A DNA stretch of 64,000 nt from Bacillota bacterium (GCA_023435225.1 JAEYRX010000064.1:161840-225839), one strand, 5' to 3'; numbered from the stretch's first letter, positions 32,325 to 41,754 are shown. The notes: generated by a model from the sequence alone, not told the origin. Made by a program: numbers and translations.

Positions 32325-32723
32325 ATGGAAGAATTTATCCAACGAATAAAAAAAGAACTCGATAAAGGCATTAACATCATCAATGTCAAGTCGAAAGAGA
32401 TCATCGAAACAATCCGTATCAATAACCAAATCGGGAACCTAAACGACCAAAAACACCGGATTTTTGAAGAGATCGGCCAAATAGTCTATAAAATGTCCCA
32501 AGCAAAAGAGTATGACGGCACTGATGCCATAAAGGATAAATGCCGGCAACTTACCGAGCTGGAAGCGGAAATTGCGAATAAAGAAGTGGAATTAACAAAT
32601 ATAGGCTTCGAAACAAAGGAAGCCTACGGAAAAATAATCTGCGAATCTTGCGGAACCGTTATGGAAACCGAATCCAAATATTGCAGCAACTGCGGAGCCC
32701 GGTTAATAAAAGTTGAAAAATAA
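32325..32723 (+). CDS. coiled-coil protein with C-terminal zinc ribbon
   Basis: This 132-residue protein is helical and charged for ~105 residues (KELDKGINIINVKSKEIIETIRINNQI..; ELEAEIANKEVELTNI). It ends in a zinc ribbon: CESCGTVMETESKYCSNCGARL. Such proteins often sit near membrane or cell-envelope genes, with unknown roles. Its ribosome site is GAGGT. It starts right after the DUF559 unit. Confidence 0.75.
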   Translation: MEEFIQRIKKELDKGINIINVKSKEIIETIRINNQIGNLNDQKHRIFEEIGQIVYKMSQAKEYDGTDAIKDKCRQLTELEAEIANKEVELTNIGFETKEAYGKIICESCGTVMETESKYCSNCGARLIKVEK

Positions 32724-32730
32724 ATCATAT

Positions 32731-34119
32731 TTATTCATTAACTGCTACCGGTTCCAAAGCAAAATCGTTCACTAAATTATTAATCCAACGTTTGGAGATA
32801 AAACGCCAGAAGCAGAGTATAAACTTAAACACTTCCTGCAAAGTGATGAGAGCATATACTCCCGCAATTGAGAAATTCCAAATTGTCTGCCCCATTATTG
32901 CCAAGGGTAAGCCGATAGCATAAACCGCTACCAGATCCAGCACCAAGCAAAACATTGTATCGCCACCGCCTCGCAATACTCCAACAATCGTCACCATATT
33001 AAAGACGATCATCGGTGTATACCCGGCAAATACATATAATAACAATGTCGAGTCCCGAAATACATTAGCGGATATGTTATAAGGAGCCAATATTAATTTA
33101 CTCCCGGTGATGGTGATAATTCCCATCACTACACCCACCATTGAAGTAATAATCAAAAAGCGTTTACCGTAAAGAAAGGCTTTCGGATCGTCACCGGCGC
33201 CGATTTGATTGCCGACCATAACCAAACAGGCGCTGGCGATTCCGTTAAACAAAACAAAGGCCAATTGCCGGACAGTAGCCACAATATTAAGAGAGGCCAC
33301 TACTTCAGTGCCCATTTTAGCGTAAATCACCATATATAAGACCATCCCAATAGCCCAGGCCGTATCTTTAACAACTACCGTTCCGGTTGAACTTACAAAA
33401 CGTTTAAAGAGTTCGGCCGGGATATCGATCATCTCCCGTAACCTGGCTGCCACTACATATTTCTTCCGGTATGTGACCGTAAGTAAAATAGTAATTTCTA
33501 CCGTTCTGGCAATAACAGTGGCAATAGCGGAACCCACTACTCCCAACTTCGGAAACCCAAACAACCCGAAAACTAATACAATATTCAAAACTGTATTGGT
33601 GATAAGGGCGATTACATTGACTCGCATTGGAAGCCTAACTTCACCGGTGCTTCGGAGTACTGCCGCATAGCAAGCAGTAACCGCGATCATAGCATATCCA
33701 AAAGAAGAAATAGCCAGAAATTTACTTCCCAAGTCAATAACTAATATGTCATCGGAGAAAATACCAAGAATCGCCCGGGCATTAAAGAAACTAACCACAA
33801 AAAATACTAAAGACGATGATAAGCTGATTATTACACTTAACCCTAAAACTCTCCGGATATTCTTGATATCGTTTTTTCCCCAAAATTGGGAAGCAAATAT
33901 TGAAGCCCCGCCCCCTATTCCCAGCAAAAAAAGAAGCAGCAAAAAATAGACTTGATTGGCCAAACCAACCGCAGCCAACTCAACTTCACCCAATTGACCC
34001 ACCATAATATTATCAATTAGATTTAAAGACGCCGCAAAGAAATATTGTAAGGTAATCGGTATAGCCAATTTAAAAAAAGTCTTATAAAATTCCCGATCAC
34101 CGATTAAGTCACGGATCAA
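32731..34119 (-). CDS. MATE-family efflux transporter
   Basis: This 462-residue protein has about 12 membrane segments in two similar halves and MATE landmarks near the N-terminus (LAIPITLQYFFAASLNLIDNIMVGQLGEVELAAVGLANQVYFL). It extrudes cationic compounds using a Na+ or H+ gradient. The start is a TTG at 34119 behind GGAG. It lies 52 nt downstream of the glycoside-hydrolase-like gene and may be read through from it. Confidence 0.92.
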   Translation of the reverse strand: MIRDLIGDREFYKTFFKLAIPITLQYFFAASLNLIDNIMVGQLGEVELAAVGLANQVYFLLLLFLLGIGGGASIFASQFWGKNDIKNIRRVLGLSVIISLSSSLVFFVVSFFNARAILGIFSDDILVIDLGSKFLAISSFGYAMIAVTACYAAVLRSTGEVRLPMRVNVIALITNTVLNIVLVFGLFGFPKLGVVGSAIATVIARTVEITILLTVTYRKKYVVAARLREMIDIPAELFKRFVSSTGTVVVKDTAWAIGMVLYMVIYAKMGTEVVASLNIVATVRQLAFVLFNGIASACLVMVGNQIGAGDDPKAFLYGKRFLIITSMVGVVMGIITITGSKLILAPYNISANVFRDSTLLLYVFAGYTPMIVFNMVTIVGVLRGGGDTMFCLVLDLVAVYAIGLPLAIMGQTIWNFSIAGVYALITLQEVFKFILCFWRFISKRWINNLVNDFALEPVAVNE

Positions 34120-34171
34120 GATTATCGCTCCATTCTGTTAAAAGCTCCACTAAGATTCGGAATTTTTATAG

Positions 34172-35938
34172 CTAAAAATCGCCGTTATATTGTTTATTTT
34201 CTTCCTGTGCCTCCGTATCTCTGTGATAAATAATTTTATTTCCTTCCCCAAAGCTATATACCTGATACGACGCCGGTCCCAGCTTAAGTTGAAACTCAGT
34301 TTTATCACCGGCAGCAAGACCTTCAACCTTTTTACCGGTGACCAAATCAACTAATTCAGCATTTTTCGACTTAACGGAAATTTTAACGTCAGTATGGTAC
34401 GGAAGAAAAGATTCCACAATAAAAGTATCATTGTCATATACAAAAAGTCCTACTTGACCCGGGCCTTCCATAGTAACCTTGATATCCTTTGAAAGTATTC
34501 GCCGGATCTCATCCAAAACAGCCGCCGGATAGTTATAAATATCGCCGAAATGGTCAGGGATAGTTAAAACATAAAGTACTCCACTCCCATATTTGGCCTT
34601 TAGCAAAATCGGATAAACCTTACCGTCGGCAAAAGCCACAATTGATTGAATACAATCGTTGGTAGCAGATTCGATTTGTGGGATAATGATTTTTGGAGAA
34701 TCGAAATAATTCCCAAAAGAACATTCATACATCGGATAAGCAAACTTATCAACCGCCACTTTCCGGTCAGTATAGCGGATTTCGATAACCTCTTCGATCC
34801 CTCTTCCGGCTAAAACTTTTAATAGGCCTGAAGTAATAACAACCTCTTTCCCGTTTTGCAATTGCTTCTTAATCCGGTTGACTATCTCCGGATCATGCCC
34901 GGCGCTTTCAGTTAAAAGAAGCAAATTGCTCTCCTCCGGAAATACCGGAGTCGGTTCCAAAGGTAATCCCAGCATTCCAAGATATCCATGGAGATAGTTC
35001 TCACCGTAAGAATGGTACGGCTTATAAGCAGCTATTCCCAGTGGATTACCTAATAAACCTACAAACTGATCAACTTTTTCAAAAGTAAATCCGGCAATCG
35101 GAATAAAAACCGGATTTTTAAAAATCAGCGACCCTATCGAAAACATGGTTACTTCTCTGGCTTTAGCAAACAAAGTAAGATAGGACTGTTCGGCATAGGA
35201 GCCCAAGTTATAGGCGCAATCAAAAGAATCAAACCAACCGCCGCCGTTACATCCCGGTTTAACGTTTTCCAGATAACGCATTATAAAATAACTGGTATAT
35301 CGTTGTAATGTCTGTTGCGTAAGGTTAGGATCCCGGGTTTCAGTTCCCGTATATACTTTGTCAAATAACTTAGGCTCGTCCGCCAAATTATACCCGGTAT
35401 TTTGATATTCTTCATACCAATTCGGATATTTAATAATCAAAGTTACATTAGGGTTCACCTGTTTTGCCGTTTTCACAATTATTTCATCCGATACTTTTCT
35501 TAATAACTCAGTCCGGAACTCCGACCAGCTTCGATTACCTTTAGCCCGAATACAAGATTCGCACTTACAATTAGTAAAAAAGAAATCATCAAAGATAATT
35601 TCATCAAATAATTCCGCCGTAAACCTGACTACTTTTTGCAACAATTCCATCTGTTCCTGATTGGTATAACAGAAAGTTTTAAACTCCCAACCTCCCGAGA
35701 CATCAGTAGTGATCCCGCCTGAAGTACGAATACCTTTTTGAGTAAAGAACTGTTTAGCTTTTATTATTTGGTCGCGTTCGATCAAAAGCTTACCTCGGTA
35801 TGTTTCCAGATAAACTTTGCTTATTTGAACATGTTTGCTAAAAAAATCGAACTCTTTCTCCAACTCCGGATGTTCCGCTATTCCAATTGCTTCCCTGACC
35901 GAGCAATAAACGGCAACGTCAAAATTATTGTATCCCAT
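34172..35938 (-). CDS. glycoside-hydrolase-like protein with repeat-derived C-terminal tail
   Basis: This 588-residue protein begins with a TIM-barrel-like part (QISKVYLETYRG..; ELFDEIIFDDFFFTNCKCESCI, with acidic residues at the strand end). A Rossmann-like middle follows (NLLLLTESAGHDPEIVNRIKKQLQNGKEVVITSGLLKVL), as in beta-galactosidase trimerisation-type domains, and then a beta-sandwich end. No signal peptide is present, so it is probably cytoplasmic. The last residues, YHRDTEAQEENKQYNGDF, are encoded by an inserted HRDTEAQ-type repeat and are probably not native. The AraC gene upstream on the same strand may control it. The CAZy family is not assignable by eye. Confidence 0.65.
   Translation of the reverse strand: MGYNNFDVAVYCSVREAIGIAEHPELEKEFDFFSKHVQISKVYLETYRGKLLIERDQIIKAKQFFTQKGIRTSGGITTDVSGGWEFKTFCYTNQEQMELLQKVVRFTAELFDEIIFDDFFFTNCKCESCIRAKGNRSWSEFRTELLRKVSDEIIVKTAKQVNPNVTLIIKYPNWYEEYQNTGYNLADEPKLFDKVYTGTETRDPNLTQQTLQRYTSYFIMRYLENVKPGCNGGGWFDSFDCAYNLGSYAEQSYLTLFAKAREVTMFSIGSLIFKNPVFIPIAGFTFEKVDQFVGLLGNPLGIAAYKPYHSYGENYLHGYLGMLGLPLEPTPVFPEESNLLLLTESAGHDPEIVNRIKKQLQNGKEVVITSGLLKVLAGRGIEEVIEIRYTDRKVAVDKFAYPMYECSFGNYFDSPKIIIPQIESATNDCIQSIVAFADGKVYPILLKAKYGSGVLYVLTIPDHFGDIYNYPAAVLDEIRRILSKDIKVTMEGPGQVGLFVYDNDTFIVESFLPYHTDVKISVKSKNAELVDLVTGKKVEGLAAGDKTEFQLKLGPASYQVYSFGEGNKIIYHRDTEAQEENKQYNGDF
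34207..34240. repeat. repeat family F: CACAGAGATACGGAGGCAC element at a gene's 3' end
   Basis: The minus strand reads ATCACAGAGATACGGAGGCA then CAGGAAG. It is the same family as the ends of the GxxExxY unit at 58.1-58.3 kb. Inserted at the end of a gene, it supplies a new C-terminus and stop. Confidence 0.65.
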
Positions 35939-36192
35939 TTGTCACACTCCATTATATATATTATCCTTAAAAAGTTTGTTTTTTGAGTAAACTTTCATTC
36001 ACAAAGCCGCATAGCCCAAGCGTTTTGCGGCAACTTTTCGAGGTATAATTTACCTTGATTTATCGCAGCGGCATTTCTCTTCTTCGATTGCAGCTTCGCT
36101 GCGATATATAGTTAGTTACAAACACCATTATAATCCCTGTAACAACAAGATTTCTCGTCGCCGATTGCGAAACAGTTCTCATATTTTGCTTT

Positions 36193-37041
36193 TTATTGAA
36201 TCATCATCTTCTTATAAACTGTCGGCGAACATCTTTTTATTTGTTTAAAAACCCGGTTAAATGTTTTAATACTTTCAAAACCGACTTTAAACGCTATTTC
36301 GGTAATCGAATCCGAATAGTTGGTCAGATATTTGGCCGCTTTACTAATCCGGTAATTGTTAAGGTATTGAGTAAAAGTCATCCCGGTTGCTTCTTTGAAA
36401 AATCTGGTAAAATGATAAATACTGAAATTAGCTGCCTGGGCAATCTCTTTCAAGCTAATTTCTCTTGTATAATTTTGTTCAACAAACTTAAAAACCTGTT
36501 CTAATCGTTCCAGACGTTTTAAATATTTATTCCGTTCCAACGGCGAGTAATTCTCCATCGGAACCTGACGGAGTAAAATGACCATTAAATCATAGAGCCG
36601 GGCTTTGATGGCCAACACTGATGACTGTTGTCCTTCATACATTAATGAATATTCTTTTTTAATAGCCGTTATTTGATCTTCAAGCCGGCGGTGGACTCTA
36701 TTATCATTACCATTTTTCTGAATTAATGGAGTAAGGAAACGCCGCTCTTTTATCATTACTATGCATGATTCAAACAATGTCAGTTCAAATTGTAATATAA
36801 GACGTTTACTTTTCTTAGGCGGAGTAATAAAAAAATGGACTTCACCACTGTTAATAACTAATATATCGCGGGGATGAAGAGTAAAGATCTCGTTATTCAA
36901 ACCGATTACTAATTCCTCCTCCAAAGCATATACAATTTCTATTTCATCATGCCAATGGGGAGGAAATTCTGAAATATCAGTAATAAATAAGTTATATGGA
37001 AATCCCTCGAAGGTTAAATTCCTTTGATGCCAAGCATCCAT
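36193..37041 (-). CDS. AraC-family transcriptional regulator with cupin sensor domain
   Basis: This 282-residue protein has an N-terminal cupin (PPHWHDEIEIVYALEEELVIGLNNEIFTLHPRDILVINSGEVHFF, about 27-75). The C-terminal part is a pair of AraC HTHs (ISLKEIAQAANFSIYHFTRFFKEATGMTFTQYLNNYRISKAAKYLTNYSDSITEIAFKVGFESIKTFNRVFKQIKRCSPTVYKK). The cupin probably binds a sugar. The glycoside-hydrolase-like gene 255 nt downstream on the same strand and the divergent EamA gene are candidate targets. Confidence 0.92.
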   Translation of the reverse strand: MDAWHQRNLTFEGFPYNLFITDISEFPPHWHDEIEIVYALEEELVIGLNNEIFTLHPRDILVINSGEVHFFITPPKKSKRLILQFELTLFESCIVMIKERRFLTPLIQKNGNDNRVHRRLEDQITAIKKEYSLMYEGQQSSVLAIKARLYDLMVILLRQVPMENYSPLERNKYLKRLERLEQVFKFVEQNYTREISLKEIAQAANFSIYHFTRFFKEATGMTFTQYLNNYRISKAAKYLTNYSDSITEIAFKVGFESIKTFNRVFKQIKRCSPTVYKKMMIQ

Positions 37042-37347
37042 TTTCTATTTCTCCTTTGATTATCATATAAATTAGGTACCTAATTTTCCCATGAAACCTC
37101 AAATATTGCTATTTTTAAATTTCCGTCTTTTATAAAGAAATCCTTTTAATATTATTCCAATTCTATTTCAAAGAATAGTTGAGTCAATTTCGGTTAAAGC
37201 GCTAAATCTTGCTTTATATTTCATTTGTTTGGTTATATAATATCTTCAGTGAGTAAATACTTTTTTAATAACTTTTTTATTATTAAACACTATTTTAATT
37301 ACAGTTACCTGTTACCTGAGGGATTTTCAGTCAAGGAGAAAACAACC
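37042..37347. other. divergent intergenic region araC-type / eamA
   Basis: Nothing certain is seen beyond the ribosome sites. A TATAAT at 37236..37241 could be a -10 for the plus-strand transporter, but no -35 at normal spacing is evident (TTGCTT at 37209 is 21 nt away). Confidence 0.3.
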
Positions 37348-38262
37348 ATGAAGCAATCAATTCTGCGCTCAAATATGCTGCTTTTGGTTGCTGCCGCTAT
37401 TTGGGGATTGGCCTTTGTTGCCCAGCGGGTAGGCGCTCAATATGTCGGCTCATTCACATTCAATGCTATAAGATTTGCCTTAGGAAGCCTTTCCCTGGTC
37501 CCGCTGATCCTTTTCTCCAACCGAAAACCGCAGGTAGCTTCGGTTTCCACCAAAAAGCCGATTACACTCTTACCAGCCGGAATCATTGCCGGTTGCATCC
37601 TTTTCATCGCCGCCTCTCTCCAGCAACTGGGCATAGTTGAAACCTCGGCTGGAAAAGCCGCTTTTATAACCGGACTTTATATTATTCTCGTTCCTCTTAT
37701 AGGGCTCTTTTTAAAACATCGAATTCAATTTATTGTCTGGTTGGGGATGATTTTTGCCACCATTGGATTATATTTTCTAAGTGTGACTGAAAGATTAGTT
37801 ATTGTTGGAGGTGATTTATTAATTCTCATCAGTTCCTTCTTCTTTGCTCTTCATATCCTTATTATTGATTATTTTACTAATAAATTCGATACACTTAAAC
37901 TCTCCGCCACTCAATTTCTCACTTGTTCCGGTCTAAGTTTAATAATGGCCGTTTTTTTTGAAAAAATAACCCTGGAAAGTATTCGACTGGCCGCAATTCC
38001 TATCCTCTATGGCGGAATTTGTTCCGTAGGAATAGCTTACACTCTTCAAATATTTGGACAGAAACATGCTAAACCATCTCATGCAGCTATTATACTTAGT
38101 ATGGAAACGGTTTTCGGAGCTATCGGCGGATTACTTATTTTGCATGAAAACTTAGGAGTCAGAGGCTACTTTGGTTGCTTGATGATGTTAACCGGAATGC
38201 TTCTTTCCCAATTACCGAATATGCGAAATAATGTCAATTTTTCTAATGAACCGGTTAATTAG
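37348..38262 (+). CDS. EamA/DMT-family transporter
   Basis: I start at the ATG at 37348, behind AAGGAGA at 37333; an upstream extension of 41 codons has no support. The 304-residue protein has ten hydrophobic segments in two EamA halves (LRSNMLLLVAAAIWGLAFVAQRVGAQYVGSFTFNAIRFALG; ..ILSMETVFGAIGGLLILHENLGVRGYFGCLMMLTGMLLSQ). It is a drug/metabolite exporter of unknown substrate. A shared bidirectional hairpin follows. Confidence 0.92.
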   Translation: MKQSILRSNMLLLVAAAIWGLAFVAQRVGAQYVGSFTFNAIRFALGSLSLVPLILFSNRKPQVASVSTKKPITLLPAGIIAGCILFIAASLQQLGIVETSAGKAAFITGLYIILVPLIGLFLKHRIQFIVWLGMIFATIGLYFLSVTERLVIVGGDLLILISSFFFALHILIIDYFTNKFDTLKLSATQFLTCSGLSLIMAVFFEKITLESIRLAAIPILYGGICSVGIAYTLQIFGQKHAKPSHAAIILSMETVFGAIGGLLILHENLGVRGYFGCLMMLTGMLLSQLPNMRNNVNFSNEPVN

Positions 38263-38283
38263 AATTATTTTTTAAAATATAAA

Positions 38284-38314
38284 ACAAAAGAGAGGCGAGC
38301 CCTCTCTTTTGTTT
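38284..38314. terminator. bidirectional terminator
   Basis: ACAAAAGAGAGG and CCTCTCTTTTGT form a strong stem between the convergent EamA and secreted-protein genes, with T-rich tails on both strands. Confidence 0.75.
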
Positions 38315-38330
38315 ACTACTATGTAGCTAA

Positions 38331-38840
38331 TTAATCGATGTCCAATCGAAACCGGCTTATTTCAAAATCATCCCCAACTTTTGTAATGTCGATCTTGATA
38401 TCTACATCCTTATCTTTCGGGGCGTTACGACCATATTCTTCCTCTCTGGAATCCCGGTAATACTCTCGTCTTGGCTTTTCCCGGTTTGCCTGAAGTACTT
38501 CAAAAGCCAGATTTCTAGCCCTTAAAGAATGGTTGATAGCATCCCGGTAAAAACCCTTCATATATAGTTCCCGGGCTCTCCGTTGATGGGCTACTGCCAG
38601 CTTCAATTGTACATGATTTCGCCGATTGTGCCGGTGTTTCTGTACCGACCTTTGCGCCGCATAAACAGCCTCGGCAGTACGGTGAATGACGTAACCGGCA
38701 TCTTCCCGTATTCTTTGATTTTGATGTGAATAATTCCTTTCATGTCTGACATTTCTGTCATGGCGTTTGGCGTCACAAATACCAATTGAGCTACCGAAAA
38801 CCAAAGCTGCAGATAAAGCTCCAACTACTAATTTTTTCAT
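38331..38840 (-). CDS. secreted basic protein, paralog of 39067..39573
   Basis: This 169-residue protein has a signal peptide (MKKLVVGALSAALVFGSSIGICDA). A very basic, His/Arg-rich mature domain follows: IREDAGYVIHRTAEAVYAAQRSV, LKLAVAHQRRARELYMKGFYRDAINHSLRARNLAFEVLQANREKPRREYY. A second gene upstream encodes a protein with the same blocks. The helical A-x-H-Q-x-x-A repeats look TPR-like, and the ending is acidic with alternating hydrophobics. I do not recognise a family. It could bind nucleic acid, anionic polymers or the cell wall. Confidence 0.7.
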   Translation of the reverse strand: MKKLVVGALSAALVFGSSIGICDAKRHDRNVRHERNYSHQNQRIREDAGYVIHRTAEAVYAAQRSVQKHRHNRRNHVQLKLAVAHQRRARELYMKGFYRDAINHSLRARNLAFEVLQANREKPRREYYRDSREEEYGRNAPKDKDVDIKIDITKVGDDFEISRFRLDID

Positions 38841-39009
38841 ACTTTTGCCTCCTTAAAAATTTATATATTATATGTCCTTGTCTTAATTCTAAGTTCATTA
38901 AATAAAATAAAAATAAGAAAAAATTAAGAAAGATGAAACTGTTTACATAAAGGAATTATCAAGCTTTGGCTATGTAAAAGTAATAAAAATACAATATTCC
39001 CAAATATAA

Positions 39010-39039
39010 AAAACAGCGACCTAAAATCAGCCGCTGTTT
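39010..39039 (-). terminator. terminator of the upstream secreted-protein gene
   Basis: On the minus strand AAACAGCG pairs with CGCTGTTT and is followed by TTTT, 27 nt after the stop at 39067. The two paralogs are therefore probably separate transcripts. Confidence 0.65.
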
Positions 39040-39066
39040 CTTTCTTTTTTTGTAATATATCTTCAT

Positions 39067-39573
39067 TTATTTGGTAATATCCAACCCAAAATGTAAACGA
39101 ACCAAATCTTTATCATTACCAACTTTTATAGTTTCAATACTAAAATCCAATTCTCGGCCTCTAGGAGCTTTTTGCCGATAACTAACTTCCATTTTATCAC
39201 AATAATATTCTTTCCTTGGCCGTTTCCGGTTGGCGGCGATTACCTCAAAGGCCAGATCTCTGGCCCGGAGTGAATGATTGATTGCATCCCGATAAGAACC
39301 TTTTAAATATAACTTTCTGGCTTTTCTTTGATGAGCAATCGCTAAAGAAAGTCCCCGATAATGATGGCCGTGGTCAGCCGCCCGTTGGGCGCTGAAAACC
39401 ACTTCAGCCGAGCGATGAATGATATAACCGGCATCATTACGGATTTTTTGATGGCCGGGTGCATAATGTGATTTACCGGGACTTTTACCATGCCTATTAG
39501 GTTTAGCATAAGCTATATACGGAAATGTCACCAATAAAAGAGTCAATAATAATCCTGCCGTAAATTTCTTCAT
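39067..39573 (-). CDS. secreted basic protein, paralog of 38331..38840
   Basis: I start at the ATG at 39573 behind GGAGG. The 168-residue protein has a signal peptide (MKKFTAGLLLTLLLVTFPYIAYA). Its mature domain is shared with its neighbour: IRNDAGYIIHRSAEVVFSAQRAA, LSLAIAHQRKARKLYLKGSYRDAINHSLRARDLAFEVIAANRKRPRKEYY. Conservation is highest in the helical block and in the last beta-like segment (IETIKVGND..VRLHFGLDI). The pair arose by tandem duplication. It is divergent from lemA-htpX, so an envelope-stress role is conceivable. Confidence 0.7.
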   Translation of the reverse strand: MKKFTAGLLLTLLLVTFPYIAYAKPNRHGKSPGKSHYAPGHQKIRNDAGYIIHRSAEVVFSAQRAADHGHHYRGLSLAIAHQRKARKLYLKGSYRDAINHSLRARDLAFEVIAANRKRPRKEYYCDKMEVSYRQKAPRGRELDFSIETIKVGNDKDLVRLHFGLDITK

Positions 39574-39774
39574 TAATAATCCTCCTTTAAAATAACTATT
39601 TGGTTTAACATTAATAAAAGTTCTGAACATTTATTTGTTACCCTTATTTTACAACAAAAAATCAAACTTACAGTACAGGGAATTATAGGATTTTTAACCC
39701 TACCTATACAGGAATTATAAATAAATTGGGGAATAATATAAAGCATAATAAATGACTAAATCGGGGGTGTTATA

Positions 39775-40323
39775 ATGATCTTACTGTTTTTCTTAGGATT
39801 GATTATCTTTTTATTATTAATAATAATCGTTATTTACAATAATCTAGTTGCCTTAAAAAACCGGATTGACAATGCTTGGCATCAAATCGATGTTCAATTG
39901 AAAAGAAGAGCCGATATGATTCCCAATCTGATTGAAACTGTAAAAGGATATGCTGCTCATGAAAGGGAAACTCTTTCCAAAATAACCGAAGCACGGACTA
40001 GAATGATGCAAGCTGATAGCATCGGAGCAAAAGCTCAAGCCCAAAATGAACTATCCGGAGCTCTTAAAAGCTTATTTGCAGTTGCCGAAAGCTATCCCGA
40101 CTTAAAAGCCAACCGGAACTTTTTAATGCTTCAGGAAGAATTAGCCGGAACAGAGAACAAAATCGGCTATGCTCGTCAATTTTATAATGATACTGTAATG
40201 AAATATAATCAGACTATTCAGCAATTCCCGGGAAATATTTTCGCCGGTATTTTCGGCTTTACAGCTAAAGAGTATTTCCAAATTGAAACAACTGATCGTG
40301 AACTACCGAAAGTGAGATTTTAA
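39775..40323 (+). CDS. lemA: LemA-family membrane protein
   Basis: This 182-residue protein has an N-terminal membrane helix (1-22) and the LemA core IYNNLVALKNRIDNAWHQIDVQLKRRADMIPNLIETVKGYAAHERETL. The core continues with LFAVAESYPDLKANRNFLMLQEELAGTENKIGYARQFYND. It lies 2 nt upstream of htpX, an arrangement common in bacteria. LemA is thought to help or tether the protease. GGGGGTG precedes the ATG. Confidence 0.96.
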   Translation: MILLFFLGLIIFLLLIIIVIYNNLVALKNRIDNAWHQIDVQLKRRADMIPNLIETVKGYAAHERETLSKITEARTRMMQADSIGAKAQAQNELSGALKSLFAVAESYPDLKANRNFLMLQEELAGTENKIGYARQFYNDTVMKYNQTIQQFPGNIFAGIFGFTAKEYFQIETTDRELPKVRF

Positions 40324-40325
40324 TT

Positions 40326-41216
40326 ATGTACGAACAAATTTCCCGGAACCTATGGCGTTCCAGATTATTAATATTTGTCTTTTCACTAATTTTATCGATA
40401 ATCGGCTATATTTTCGGTCAATTCACCGGCTTAGGTTGGTTTGGTCTTGTTTTAGCCCTTATTATCGCAATGACTACCAGTTGGTTTAGTTTCTATTACA
40501 GCGCCGATGTTGCTCTCTCAGTCAGTCATGCCCGTCCGCTCCAAAAAGAAGAAAACCCTTACCTTTTCAATATTATCGAAGGTCTGGCTCTAGCTGCCGG
40601 TGTTCCAACTCCCAAGGCTTATCTAATCGATGACACCGCCCCCAATGCTTTTGCCACGGGAAGAGACCCGGAACATGCAGCAATAGCCGTAACTACCGGT
40701 TTGATTCAAAAATTAAACCGGACTGAGCTTGAAGGAGTTGTAGCACACGAAATGAGCCATATTAAAAACTTCGATATCCGTTTTTCTACTATGGTTGTAG
40801 TAATGGTTGGCATGATTGTTCTACTTTCAGACTGGATGATGCGGAGCATTTGGTTTGGTGGAGATCGGCGGGGACGAAATCGCGATTCCAATAATGGACA
40901 GGGTGCCCTACTTCTAATTGGGATAATACTGGCAATACTAGCTCCAATAATAGCTCAACTTATGCAACTGGCCATATCCCGAAAACGGGAATTTCTGGCT
41001 GATGCCGGCGGAGCTTTATTAACCAGATATCCCGAAGGGTTAGCCGGCGCTCTTGAAAAATTAGCTGCTGATACCGAACCCCTGGAAGTGGCTAATAAAG
41101 CTACTGCTCATCTTTATATAATAAATCCCCTTAAAGAACACGGTGGTTTTATTAATAACCTCTTCTCCACCCATCCCCCACTTACAGAAAGAATTAAAGT
41201 TTTACGCTCAATGTAA
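40326..41216 (+). CDS. htpX: membrane zinc metalloprotease HtpX
   Basis: This 296-residue M48 protease has two N-terminal membrane segments (16-34, 39-57) and the cytosolic zinc site HEMSH (141-145). Two further membrane segments lie near 153-170 and 195-213, and the third ligand is in SRKREFLADAGGA. It degrades misfolded membrane proteins under stress. It is co-transcribed with lemA. Confidence 0.97.
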   Translation: MYEQISRNLWRSRLLIFVFSLILSIIGYIFGQFTGLGWFGLVLALIIAMTTSWFSFYYSADVALSVSHARPLQKEENPYLFNIIEGLALAAGVPTPKAYLIDDTAPNAFATGRDPEHAAIAVTTGLIQKLNRTELEGVVAHEMSHIKNFDIRFSTMVVVMVGMIVLLSDWMMRSIWFGGDRRGRNRDSNNGQGALLLIGIILAILAPIIAQLMQLAISRKREFLADAGGALLTRYPEGLAGALEKLAADTEPLEVANKATAHLYIINPLKEHGGFINNLFSTHPPLTERIKVLRSM

Positions 41217-41223
41217 ATAAAAT

Positions 41224-41460
41224 CTATTCTTTTCCGGCGATATATTGGCAATAACCATAACTTATCGGTCCTTCTTTAGTCGTTTCACAGGGGAATTCCG
41301 AACATTCAAAACATAATTTTACCCCTTTCCTTAAAGCGCACCCAGTAATTTTACAAAATTTATTCTCTCTTGGAACACAACCAATTTCTCCATTAGGACA
41401 CTCTCCTTTTACCATTCTTGGACATTTCTCACAAGCAATCCCACAAACACTAATTTTCAT
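41224..41460 (-). CDS. DUF3795-type cysteine-rich small protein
   Basis: I use the ATG at 41460, 7 nt after GGAGG; the frame opens 5 codons earlier without a ribosome site. The 78-residue protein has ten cysteines: CGIACEKCP, CPNGEIGC, FCKITGC and LCFECSEFPCE. This matches DUF3795 proteins, which probably bind zinc or an iron-sulfur cluster. Partner and function are unknown. It converges on htpX. Confidence 0.8.
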   Translation of the reverse strand: MKISVCGIACEKCPRMVKGECPNGEIGCVPRENKFCKITGCALRKGVKLCFECSEFPCETTKEGPISYGYCQYIAGKE

Positions 41461-41512
41461 CTTGTAATCCTCCAATCATAAACATATTTCAATTCGCTGC
41501 TCTTAAATCTAT

Positions 41513-41555
41513 AACTTAACTGCAAGCCATTTTTGCAGTGCAAAAGTTGAGTTAA
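41513..41555. repeat. deleted copy of repeat family A
   Basis: ACTGCAAGCCATTTTTGCAG followed by TGCAAAAGTTGA matches the right end of the MITE-like element at 4966..5116. The left portion is reduced to a few bases (AACTTA), so this looks like an internally deleted, probably immobile copy. Confidence 0.55.
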
Positions 41556-41627
41556 TTATATAATATAAATCTGACAACATCCTGTCAGCATTCTAAAATT
41601 ACATATATATATTAGGATTTTACTTAG

Positions 41628-41726
41628 GGAAGCGCTGATTAATTGAATAAGTGACGATTTTGTGCTTCGTAAAATGCCTAAATACCGCATATTTGCTCGC
41701 ACAAAATCGGATTAATCAGCGCTTCC
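41628..41726. repeat. repeat family C, copy 1: ~100-bp palindromic element
   Basis: The ends GGAAGCGCTGATTAAT (41628..41643) and ATTAATCAGCGCTTCC (41711..41726) are perfect 16-bp inverted repeats. An inner perfect pair CGATTTTGTGC (41655..41665)/GCACAAAATCG (41699..41709) makes one long hairpin. TTAG flanks both sides. The inverted second copy at 54123..54220 is nearly identical. Confidence 0.8.
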
Positions 41727-41754
41727 TTAGAATCAATTTCTGATAAAACTAAAC

